DNA of 64,000 nt from Allosalinactinospora lopnorensis (GTDB lineage: Bacteria > Actinomycetota > Actinomycetes > Streptosporangiales > Streptosporangiaceae), in assembly GCF_000981225.1 (NCBI RefSeq), contig NZ_LAJC01000022.1:1-64000 (forward strand), given 5' to 3'. Position numbers and translations under genes: made by a program. Positions 1 to 7,878 of this stretch are shown in pieces. Under the pieces are notes generated by a model, which was not told the DNA's origin, made no database searches, and saw nothing but the letters and a program-made list of their open reading frames with translations. Position 1 is the stretch's first letter. Each line of letters begins with the position of its first letter.

Positions 1-843
1 GCGCTCGGGGCGCTCGCGCCGGGGACCGTCGCCGTGTCGGTCGCGGCGGCGCTGGCCGCGCTCGGAGCGCAGATGCTGGCCTGGCGCGCGCTCCTGTCGG
101 ACCTGGGCTCTCCACTGCCCGTCAGGATCGCGGCGCGCGTCATGTTCGTCGGGCAGCTCGGAAAGTACCTGCCGGGGTCGGTATGGGCGTTCGTCGCGCA
201 GGTGGAGCTCGCCAAGGACCGCGATGTCGCCCGGCGGCGCGGGATCACCGCGACCGTGCTCGCCGTCGCGGTCATGCTCACGGTGAACCTGGTGGTGGCC
301 GCGGCGACCCTGCCGCTGGCCTCGGAGGAGGCGGCGCGCCGCTGGTGGTGGGTCCTCGCGCTGGCCCCGCTCCTGCTCGCCGCCCTGCACCCGCGCGCGG
401 TGACGTGGCTGGTCCACACGGCGCTGCGGATCGCCCGGCGCTCCAGGGAGGTCCCCGACGAGGAGCTGGAACGGGTCAGCGCGCGCGGCATGGGGGCGGC
501 CACGGGCTGGTCGCTCGTGGCGTGGGGGCCGCTCGCCGTGCACATCTGGGTGCTCGTGGTGGCCGCGGGTGGGGACGCCGCTCACGCCCTCCCCACCGCA
601 GCGGGGGCCTACGCGTTGGCGTGGACGCTCGGGATCCTGTTCGTCGTCGCCCCCGCCGGCATCGGCGTGCGCGAACTGGTGCTGGTGGTGGCCCTCGCCC
701 CCGTGCTCACCCCCGGTTCGGCCCTGGTGGTCGCGGCGCTCTCGCGGCTCGTGATGACCCTCGCCGATGTGCTGTGGGCCGGCGCGGCCCTGCTGACCAC
801 CCGGTCGGCGCTGAGCGGCACCGGGAGACGGGGACCCGGCTGA
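1..843 (+). CDS. Lysylphosphatidylglycerol synthase TM region-like (UPF0104) membrane protein, 5' end missing
   Basis: The reading frame is open from the first base, so the gene begins outside the window and only the last 280 residues are present. The visible part is a polytopic membrane protein: a conserved patch with the sequence FVGQLGKYLPGSVW, several hydrophobic segments, and a glycine-rich stretch APAGIGVREL near the end. The GKYLPGSVW and PAGIGVRE motifs are typical of the flippase-like domain found in MprF N-termini and in AglD-like proteins of glycan clusters. In this setting a role in lipid-linked sugar handling is plausible but not shown. The gene is followed after 34 bases by a convergent glycosyltransferase. 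Confidence 0.75.
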   Translation, partial: ALGALAPGTVAVSVAAALAALGAQMLAWRALLSDLGSPLPVRIAARVMFVGQLGKYLPGSVWAFVAQVELAKDRDVARRRGITATVLAVAVMLTVNLVVAAATLPLASEEAARRWWWVLALAPLLLAALHPRAVTWLVHTALRIARRSREVPDEELERVSARGMGAATGWSLVAWGPLAVHIWVLVVAAGGDAAHALPTAAGAYALAWTLGILFVVAPAGIGVRELVLVVALAPVLTPGSALVVAALSRLVMTLADVLWAGAALLTTRSALSGTGRRGPG

Positions 844-877
844 GCGGGCCGCGGCGGAGGGCACCGGCCGGAACCGC

Positions 878-1975
878 TCACCCCGTGAGGGTCTCCAGGT
901 AGCTGGCCCAGTACGGCTCCGGGGCCACGGGACGGACGCCCGCCCGCAGCCGGAGCGCCTCCCCCGGGGAGTAGAAGTCCTTGATCACACGGGCGAGGTC
1001 GGCGGCGTCACCCGGGTCGCAGAGCAGGCCGTCGACGCCCTCGGTGACGTGGCCGGGCAGGGTGCCGGCGCGCGTGGCGATCACCGGGCGCCCGTGCTCG
1101 TGCGCCAGCCAGACGTTCTGGGTGGCGGTCGCCGACCGGTACGGCAGGACCAGCGCGTCGGCGCGCGCGAACAGGCCGGACATCTCCTTCGCCGGAATGT
1201 AGCCCTCGCGGAACTCCACCCGGTCGGCGATGCCGAGGTCGGCGGCGAGTGCCCTGAGCTCCGCGGAGCCGCCCCAGAACTCCCCCGCGACCGTCAGCGT
1301 CACCTCAGGCGGCGCGCCCTCGGCGAGCGCGCGCAGCAGTACGTCGACGCCCTTGTACGGGCGTACGAACCCGAGGAACAGCAGGTGCCCGTGAACGGCG
1401 CCCGGATCCGGCAGGCGCGGCGCGGTGGTCTCGGGCAGGTGCGGCGGCAGCTCGGCCATCCGGGACTCCGCCGCCGCACCGTCGATCAATCCGTTCGCAA
1501 GGCGCTGCTGCTCCGGCGAGTGGGTGAGCACCACGTCCACCCGGCGCAGCAGCGCACGCATCAGTGCGACGTCGACGGGGCCGCGTTCGTGCGGCAGCAC
1601 GTTGTGGCACAGCGCAACGGTGCGGGCCCGGTAACCGATACCACCGAGTATTCCCAGGTAGGGCGGCACCTGTACGGGCGTGAAGACGGTAAGGACCACG
1701 AGGTCGCTCCCGCGTCCGATCCGGCGTCCGGTCCGCCACCAGCCCGCGGGCTGGTACCAGGCCAGCCGGCACCGCGTGCGCGGGTAGGTGGGACCTTCGG
1801 CCTCGTCGGCATCGACGGTCTGCCGACCGGGATACAGCAGCGACGGGTACTGCGACCGCCACGACTCGATGCCTACATCGTCCCCCCGGGCGGTGAGCCG
1901 GTGCGCCAGTTCCGTCGTGTGCCGGGCACCTCCCCCCTTGTAGGGGTGGGCCGGGCCGACCAGCGAGATCCGCAT
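878..1975 (-). CDS. GT4-family glycosyltransferase
   Basis: A 365-residue GT-B protein. The N-terminus has the GT4 acceptor-site signature (RISLVGPAHPYKGGGARHT). The C-terminal half has the donor-binding domain, with LFLGFVRPYKGVDVLL and the nucleotide-sugar site HEHGRPVIATRAGTLPGHV followed by a DGLLCDPGD motif. It probably transfers a sugar from a nucleotide donor to a lipid-linked intermediate on the cytoplasmic face. The gene lies 60 bases upstream of, and in the same direction as, nothing else, but the next minus-strand gene (GT2) ends 60 bases before its start, so the two may be co-transcribed. Donor and acceptor cannot be told from sequence. Confidence 0.85.
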   Translation of the reverse strand: MRISLVGPAHPYKGGGARHTTELAHRLTARGDDVGIESWRSQYPSLLYPGRQTVDADEAEGPTYPRTRCRLAWYQPAGWWRTGRRIGRGSDLVVLTVFTPVQVPPYLGILGGIGYRARTVALCHNVLPHERGPVDVALMRALLRRVDVVLTHSPEQQRLANGLIDGAAAESRMAELPPHLPETTAPRLPDPGAVHGHLLFLGFVRPYKGVDVLLRALAEGAPPEVTLTVAGEFWGGSAELRALAADLGIADRVEFREGYIPAKEMSGLFARADALVLPYRSATATQNVWLAHEHGRPVIATRAGTLPGHVTEGVDGLLCDPGDAADLARVIKDFYSPGEALRLRAGVRPVAPEPYWASYLETLTG

Positions 1976-2035
1976 GATTCCCCGTCTTTCCTAACTCGCC
2001 GGTGCTCGCGCTCCTCCGTATCCCGGGCGTCCCCT

Positions 2036-2956
2036 TCAGGACCCGTTACGCGACCGCACGATGAGGTCGGCCAGCAGCGCCAACGACGCGATGATCAGCC
2101 CGGTCATGAACAGCATGACCGTGTTGTTCGGGATGTAAAGGGGTTCCCGGACCATGTCGTAGCCGAACTTGAGCACCCCGATACCGAGCAGCCACAGTGC
2201 GAGCGGCATCAGCACCTTGAGCGGGTTGAAGTACATGACCATCCGCAGTACTTGCAGAATGTACCGGTAGGCGTCGCGGATGAAGTGGAACTTCGAATTC
2301 CCGGAGCGTTTGTAATAATCGATAGGAACGTAGCGCACCTGGTGCTGATTGGACAGAAAGGCCAGGGTGAGTGTGGTGACGCAGGAGAAGCCGGGCGGCA
2401 GTAGCCGCAGATAGGGAAGGGAGACCTCGCGGCGGAAGACGCGCAGCCCGGAATTCAGGTCGGGGATCCGTGTATTGGTCAACCGCTCGGCGATTTTCCG
2501 GATCAGCCATTTGGTGGGAACCCGCAGCAGCCGGTGTCGGCCCTTCTCCTGCCTGCGGGCACCGACGACCTGGTCCGCGGCGGGATCGTCGGCCAGGCTC
2601 GAAACGAGCTCGGGGATGCACTCGTTGGGATAGGTCATGTCGGCGTCGGTCCACACGACGAACTCGCCGCGCGCCCGCTGGGTGCCGATCCGGCGCACCG
2701 TCCCGGCGCCGCCGTTGTGCCCGAATGCGATGACCTGAACGTGCTCGAAGAGCGGTTCGACCTCCCGCAGCCGCGCCAGGGTGTCGTCAGTGGAGGCGTC
2801 GTCGATCGCGATCAACTCGTAGTCGTACTCCGAGGCGTCCATGGCCGCGCAGATGCGCTCGACCTCTTTGACGACGTGATCCTGCTCGTTGTAGCAGGGA
2901 AGGACGATCGTGACGGAGGGCGGCGGCTCCGCACCCCCGTCTGCTCCTCGGGACAT
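2036..2956 (-). CDS. GT2-family glycosyltransferase, polyprenyl-phosphate-sugar synthase type
   Basis: A 306-residue protein. The GT-A domain starts at once with VTIVLPCYNEQDHV and has the DDASTDDTL and WTDADMTYP (DxD) motifs. It ends in two hydrophobic helices (LMPLALWLLGIGVLKFGYDM and TVMLFMTGLIIASLALLADLIV). This layout is that of DPM1/GtrB-like enzymes, which move a sugar from a nucleotide donor to polyprenyl phosphate. I chose the ATG at 2956 because the frame upstream lies wholly inside the next gene and has no family character; a GTG at 2965 is also possible. The polyprenyl-P-sugar would suit the GT-C-like membrane protein encoded just upstream. Confidence 0.85.
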   Translation of the reverse strand: MSRGADGGAEPPPSVTIVLPCYNEQDHVVKEVERICAAMDASEYDYELIAIDDASTDDTLARLREVEPLFEHVQVIAFGHNGGAGTVRRIGTQRARGEFVVWTDADMTYPNECIPELVSSLADDPAADQVVGARRQEKGRHRLLRVPTKWLIRKIAERLTNTRIPDLNSGLRVFRREVSLPYLRLLPPGFSCVTTLTLAFLSNQHQVRYVPIDYYKRSGNSKFHFIRDAYRYILQVLRMVMYFNPLKVLMPLALWLLGIGVLKFGYDMVREPLYIPNNTVMLFMTGLIIASLALLADLIVRSRNGS

Positions 2957-3002
2957 TTCGCTCACGGTGCGCTTAGCATAGCCGCGTTCGGAGACGAGCG
3001 GC

Positions 3003-5024
3003 TCATGGGATGATCGCGATCCACACGTCGCCGCTGAAGGACCACGGGCCGCGCGGAGGCTCCATGAGGGTGCCGGGATCCTGGTCGGCGCGGACGCGGA
3101 AGGGGTGTTCGACTCTGGCCTTGGGGGGCGCCAGCAGCGTGAGGTCCCGCGGCACGGACGCCGCGAGCACCGCTGTGCGTCCCCGTTCCCGGATCCCATC
3201 GACGACCCGGCCCACGGCCTCCCTGTCCGCGGGGTCGGCCTCGGCGGCCGGTACTCCGCAGACGCCCCGGATGAGCTGCATGTAGTTGCTGGCCACGCCC
3301 GGATCGACGATGATCACGCTGGCATCGTCGGGAATCGCCGCGCACAGGTCGCGCGTGTTCTGCACCGTTCCGATGTCCGAGCGGTAGTTCATGACACCGC
3401 TCGCCGTCATCACGGCGGGGAGGAGCATCGCCGCGGCTCCGGCCGCGGCGACGACACCGGCCAGTCCCCTGGCCGGCGGCCCCTCGTAGTGCCGGAAGCG
3501 GCGCGTCCACCAGGCCAGGAACCACACCGCGAACAGGACGAAGGCGGGAATCACCAGGACGACGAGCCGCCGGCTGGCCCAGGGGTGGTCGGGGGTGATG
3601 GCCGGCCGGGCCAGGGTCGCCGCGACACTCCAGACCAGCAGCATCACCGGGAGCACCCACTGCGGTTCCCGGCGGTGGAGTACCCGGTACAGCAGGAGGG
3701 CGACGCCGAGCGCCGCAAACAGAACGGTGGCCGCCCCCAGGTACCAGCCCATCCAGAGCAGGCTCATCTCCTCGTAGGTGCGATCGGGATCGATGGGCAG
3801 CCCCTCGATCTCCTGCACCTGACCGATGTAGAGCCCGGTGGCCTCGTCCCCGTGCCCGCGCTGGGTGAAGAGCCACGGGCGGATCGCGAGCGCGGCGACC
3901 CCCAACACCGCCAGCACCGCCGCGGCCGCGGGCAGCCACCCCGGCCGGTCCGTGCGGGGCGGGCCGTGCCGCCACAGAACAGCGGTCCCCGCCACGGTGA
4001 GGAGCAGAACGGCCGCGCTCAACCACAGCAGCGGATCCAGCGAATCCGAGAGGTAGTCCAGATAGGGCCGGGACAGGCCGAACCCGGCGACGGCCCCGTA
4101 TCCGGCTCCGATCACGAGCCCGGCGAGCAGGGGCGGCGCCTGGCCGCGCCGCGCGAGCAGCAGCAGCCCGAGGAAGGCGACGACCGGAAGGAGGTCGCGC
4201 AGCGCGTCGATCCGTACGACCAGCGCGAGGCCGAACACCACCCCCGCAGCACCCGCGAGGGCGTGCTCCCGCCCCCACCGGTCCCGCAACGAGGTGCTGC
4301 GGGACAGCGCGTCGAATGCGAGCGCCAGCGCGCCGAGCAGCAGCACCTGAGCCGCGGGCTCGCTGTAGGTGGAGCGGCTCACCCACTGCTGGGGCAGGCA
4401 GACGGCGAGCAGCAGCGCGGCCAGGGGCGCCCAGCGCGCCCCGATGAGCCGGGCCGCCAGCCCGGCGAAGGTCAGCACCCCAAGCGCCCCGATGACCGGG
4501 GCGGTGACGAGCATGCCGGTGAGGTCGCCCACCCAGTATCCGACGGAGAGAACCAATGGCGCGCCGGCCAGGAACTGCGGCCAGACGACGTCGCCGACCT
4601 GGTAGTAGGCGAGGCTGTTGTAGCTGAGAGCGGGATCGTCCCCGGCGATCAGATCGCGGTGCTGCGGGATCGGCAGCGAACCGTTCTGCGCGATCCACAC
4701 GGTGAACTGCGCGTAGGAGGCCGGATCGCGCCGGATCACCAGCGCTTCGGCGTGATAGGCGATCTGGAGGGCGGCGAAGGCGACCGTGACGAGACCGACC
4801 GCGGCCAGCGGCCACCAGGGAACGTCGTCCTCGGGGAGGTCGGGGATCCAGCGCGGAACGACCGCCACCGCGGCGACGACGGCCGGCGCCCCGAGGAGCA
4901 GGCCCATGAGCGGGGTGAAGTGCCCGATCACCAGCAGCGGGAACGCCACCAGCAGCCACGCGGCCACCGCGACGGCGGGGACCACGGTGGTGCGGGCGAG
5001 GAGCCGTCCGGGACTCAGCAGCAT
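3003..5024 (-). CDS. Large polytopic membrane protein, probable GT-C-type glycosyltransferase
   Basis: A 673-residue protein with about a dozen hydrophobic segments spread along residues 10-510, then a soluble C-terminal part of about 150 residues. The first long loop holds the motif RRDPASYAQF and then GSLPIPQHRD. An acidic residue in this loop is characteristic of GT-C enzymes that use polyprenyl-phosphate sugars. I infer that it adds a sugar on the outer face, using the product of the adjacent GT2. The gene overlaps the upstream part of the GT2 open frame but not its chosen start. No clear ribosome-binding site is seen before the ATG. The family was not recognised with certainty. Confidence 0.7.
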   Translation of the reverse strand: MLLSPGRLLARTTVVPAVAVAAWLLVAFPLLVIGHFTPLMGLLLGAPAVVAAVAVVPRWIPDLPEDDVPWWPLAAVGLVTVAFAALQIAYHAEALVIRRDPASYAQFTVWIAQNGSLPIPQHRDLIAGDDPALSYNSLAYYQVGDVVWPQFLAGAPLVLSVGYWVGDLTGMLVTAPVIGALGVLTFAGLAARLIGARWAPLAALLLAVCLPQQWVSRSTYSEPAAQVLLLGALALAFDALSRSTSLRDRWGREHALAGAAGVVFGLALVVRIDALRDLLPVVAFLGLLLLARRGQAPPLLAGLVIGAGYGAVAGFGLSRPYLDYLSDSLDPLLWLSAAVLLLTVAGTAVLWRHGPPRTDRPGWLPAAAAVLAVLGVAALAIRPWLFTQRGHGDEATGLYIGQVQEIEGLPIDPDRTYEEMSLLWMGWYLGAATVLFAALGVALLLYRVLHRREPQWVLPVMLLVWSVAATLARPAITPDHPWASRRLVVLVIPAFVLFAVWFLAWWTRRFRHYEGPPARGLAGVVAAAGAAAMLLPAVMTASGVMNYRSDIGTVQNTRDLCAAIPDDASVIIVDPGVASNYMQLIRGVCGVPAAEADPADREAVGRVVDGIRERGRTAVLAASVPRDLTLLAPPKARVEHPFRVRADQDPGTLMEPPRGPWSFSGDVWIAIIP

Positions 5025-5078
5025 GAGGACAACCGTTCCAGCGTCTGGCGATGGTCGGCGGGTACGGCGCGGGCGGAC

Positions 5079-5100
5079 CGGGCGTTGACCGGGCGTTGAC
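5079..5100. repeat. Two tandem 11-base repeats
   Basis: The unit CGGGCGTTGAC occurs twice head to tail, followed by a third partial copy (CGGG). It lies about 55 bases upstream of the 3003-5024 gene and just past the end of the 5111-5398 gene. An 11-base period puts both copies on the same face of the helix, so a regulator site is possible. A chance duplication is equally possible. Confidence 0.6.
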
Positions 5101-5110
5101 CGGGAGTACG

Positions 5111-5398
5111 CTACTCCTCCGACCGGAGCTGGAGCTCCAAGTTACCTCCGCCGCCGTCCAGCTTGATGAGCAGGAATCCCTCGCTGAGACCGATCATGGC
5201 CTCCCCGTTCGACATCGTTCCCGTCCCCATGCAGAGACCGACCGGGGCCTCGCCCGCCGCTGTGTAGCCGTTCTCCGCGCTCTCGGTCGACTGCGGGTCG
5301 TAGCCGCGGTCCGAGTCGTCTTCGTCGCCGTTCTGCGGCGGCTGGGCAGAGGCCACAGGTCCGTCCTCCGGAAAGAGCGGGGGCATCCGGGCGTACAC
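5111..5398 (-). CDS. Small hypothetical protein
   Basis: A possible 95-residue protein. It has an acidic, polar N-terminal half (EDGPVASAQPPQNGDEDDSD) and a C-terminal half with the look of a folded strand region (GEAMIGLSEGFLLIKLDGGG), ending in RSEE. Codon third positions are mostly G/C, as in its neighbours. I do not recognise a family. It fills the gap between the divergent membrane-protein and TIGR03089 genes. A start at the internal ATG near 5386 is also possible. Confidence 0.45.
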   Translation of the reverse strand: MYARMPPLFPEDGPVASAQPPQNGDEDDSDRGYDPQSTESAENGYTAAGEAPVGLCMGTGTMSNGEAMIGLSEGFLLIKLDGGGGNLELQLRSEE

Positions 5399-5502
5399 GC
5401 CTTGGAGAACCTATCGACGCCCCCGGTTCCGCACCAACGGGACCTGCGTCGGCCATCGCCTGACTCGTTCCGGATGATCACCTTTCGGGTGAGGAGTAGC
5501 AT

Positions 5503-6354
5503 GTGCGGGACCTTGTCCCTCAGCGCGCGGAGGCCGCCACCGTGTCAGCGGAAATCCCGGATACGCCTCTCGGCCTTTGGCGGTCGGCCGTCACCGTGGA
5601 TCCGGCGCGTCCCTTCGTCACCGCCTATGACGACGAGACCGGCGGCCGGGTGGAGCTGTCCTACGCCACGTTCGACAACTGGGTCGCCAAAACCGCCAAC
5701 ATGCTCGTGGACGGGCTCGCCGCGGAGCCGCAGGAGCGTGTCGTCCTGGCGCTTCCGCTGCACTGGCAGAGCCTCGCCTGGTTGTTCGCCTGCTGGTCGA
5801 CCGGACTGACCGTGGTGCCGGCCACCCGGCAGGAGATCCCGGAGGGCGAGATCGTCGTGGCCGACGCGGCTCGGCTGAAGCCCGCGTTGGACACCGGGGC
5901 GCGCGAGATCATCGGAACGTCCCTGCACCCGCTCGGCGCCCCCCTGGCCGAGTGCCCGCCCGCCGCGATGGACTACGCGGTCGAGGTCCGCGGCTACGGC
6001 GACCACTTCTCCCCCCTGGCACCGGTCGATCCGGACTGGGTGGCGCTCGAAAGCGACCGCCGCTACTCCGGTTCCGATCTGGTGGCCGCCGCCCGGGCCC
6101 GCGCCCGGTCCTGGGACCTGACAGCAGACGACCGGGTGGCTATGATCACCCGCACGCCGAATACCCTCACAGCAATGGACCCGGAGCTTTCGTACGTTCT
6201 CGCCCCCTTGGTAAACGCCGTACCGGTGCTGCTGATGTCGGACACCGATCCGGCCGGCGCGCGGTCCCGGCTCGACATGGAGCGTGTCACGGCGGTCGTC
6301 GGCGCGCGGCCCGAATCCCCCGCGCTCACGGACGGCATACGCCCCCTCACCTGA
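5503..6354 (+). CDS. TIGR03089 family protein (AMP-dependent synthetase-like fragment)
   Basis: A 283-residue protein resembling only the N-terminal part of AMP-forming acyl-CoA synthetases (YATFDNWVAKTANML, then ERVVLALPLHWQSLAWLFACW). It lacks the adenylate-forming P-loop and the C-terminal lid domain, so it should not be a working ligase. Known actinobacterial proteins of this kind (TIGR03089) often sit beside LCP genes, as here: the next gene starts 21 bases downstream. The start is a GTG at 5503 with GAGGAG six bases upstream; a GTG at 5542 is the alternative. Confidence 0.8.
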   Translation: MRDLVPQRAEAATVSAEIPDTPLGLWRSAVTVDPARPFVTAYDDETGGRVELSYATFDNWVAKTANMLVDGLAAEPQERVVLALPLHWQSLAWLFACWSTGLTVVPATRQEIPEGEIVVADAARLKPALDTGAREIIGTSLHPLGAPLAECPPAAMDYAVEVRGYGDHFSPLAPVDPDWVALESDRRYSGSDLVAAARARARSWDLTADDRVAMITRTPNTLTAMDPELSYVLAPLVNAVPVLLMSDTDPAGARSRLDMERVTAVVGARPESPALTDGIRPLT

Positions 6355-6375
6355 CACCGAACCGTTTGGTGCCCA

Positions 6376-7811
6376 ATGTCCAGAAGACGTTCCTCCTCCC
6401 GTAGTTCCGCGATGGCCAGCGCCGCAGGGAAAAAGCTCTCGGCCGGCGGCTGGGTCGCCGTGATAACCACGCTCCTGGTCATCAGCGGCAGCCTGACCGC
6501 CTACGCCGCCTACTACGACATCTACGGCAACATCGCGCAGGAGAACATCGACACCGATGCCTTCGGCGACCGGCCGAGCAAGGTCGAGGGGGCGCAGAAC
6601 ATCCTGATCATCGGGTCCGACATCCGCGACGGCGAGAACGCCGACTACGGCTCGGAGGAGGGGGAGCGCCCCGACACCCTGGCGATCGCACACGTCTCCC
6701 CGGAGCAGAAGTCCGCCACGATCGTCAACATCCCGCGCGACTCGGTCGTGCAGCTGGCCGACTGCCCCCGACCGACGACAAGCCGGGGCAGGACGCGCAC
6801 ACGGCCATGATCGGCGAGGCGATGAACAGCGGTGGCGTGCAGTGCCTGTGGAAGAGCGTCGAGGAGCTCACCGATGTGCACATCGACCACTTCGTGATGC
6901 TCGATTTCATCGGTTTCAAGGACATGGTCGACGCGATCGGCGGCATCCCCATGTGCATCCCCGAACCGATCCAGGACTCTAAGGCCGGCGACCTGAGCCT
7001 GCCCGCCGGCGAGCAGACCCTCGACGGCGAGGAGGCGCTGGGCTACGTGCGCTCCCGGAAGGGGCAGGGCGACGGCAGCGACCTCTCCCGGATCAAGCGC
7101 CAGCAGGAGTTCATGGGGGCGATGGTGACCAAGGTCATGAGCAGCGAGGTCCTCGCCAGCCCCGGGAACCTCTACTCCTTCCTGGGCTCGGTCACCGAGC
7201 ACATCACGACCGATGACGAACTCAACGTCGACGCCATGGCCGACATCGCGATCGCCATGCGCGAGGTCGACCTGAGCGACGTCAACTTCATCACCGTGCC
7301 CAACGGGCCGCACCCCGCCGACCAGAACCGGGTCGCCTGGACCGAACCCGATGCCACCGAGCTGTTCAACGCCATCGCCACCGATGAGAACCTCACCGGG
7401 GACGACGAGGACGACGCCGGTTCCTCGGACGGCGAGGGCGGATCGGACGCGCCGTCGGTCGAGCCGGAGGAGGTGTCCGTGGAAATCCTGAACGCCACCG
7501 ACATCCAGGGCCTGGCCAACGAGGTCTCCGAAGGCCTGAGCGCCGAGGGGTACCAGGTCACCGGGACCGGAAACCCGGAGGGCGACGTCCCGGAGCAGAC
7601 CACGGTCTACTACGGCGCCGGGAACAAGGAGCACGCCGAGGCCGTGGCCGCGGAGGCGACCAACGCCACCACCGAGGAGCACCCGGCCCTCGCCGACACC
7701 GTGCAACTGGTGCTCTCCAACGACTGGGACGGGTTCAGCGGTGGCGGCGGTGGCGCCCCGGACTCGGTGGACAGCACCTCCGCCGCGGACGCCGAGGTCG
7801 AATGCGGCTGA
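6376..7811 (+). pseudogene. LytR-CpsA-Psr (LCP) family cell-wall glycopolymer ligase, frameshifted
   Basis: The two halves of one LCP protein lie in different frames. Part one (6376-6810) has an N-terminal basic stretch, one membrane helix at about residues 25-48, and the LCP core start (QNILIIGSDIRD, RPDTLAIAHV, NIPRDSVVQL). Part two has the rest of the LCP core (DFIGFKDMVDAIGGI, YVRSRKG, DLSRIKRQQEFM) and a LytR_C tail ending in EVECG. The break is in a run of five C at 6765-6769: one extra C restores an uninterrupted protein of about 478 residues. LCP proteins attach lipid-linked glycopolymers to peptidoglycan outside the membrane. The gene is in the right place to finish the polymer made by this locus. 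Sequence error is as likely as real loss. Confidence 0.85.
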
Positions 7812-7828
7812 CCCCCTGAGCGAAGGCG

Positions 7829-7860
7829 CGGCCCCGCACCTCCGAGGAGGTGCGGGGCCG
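7829..7860. terminator. Hairpin between convergent genes
   Basis: A perfect inverted repeat with arms of 15 bases (CGGCCCCGCACCTCC and its complement) and almost no spacer, so the innermost pairs must open to form a loop. It lies between the LCP gene (plus) and the tandem glycosyltransferase gene (minus) and could serve both. TTG follows on the plus side; there is no long T tract, as is common in high-GC actinomycetes. Confidence 0.75.
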
Positions 7861-7878
7861 TTGTCCGCCGGGGTCCTC

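Noticed and set aside
2036-3199. Longer start for the GT2 gene
   Set aside because: The first 81 codons overlap the membrane protein gene and look out of frame; the family start is at 2956.
3105-5099. 664-codon plus-strand open frame
   Set aside because: It is antisense to the large membrane protein gene and rich in Arg/Gly/Pro/Gln, as expected of a mirror frame.
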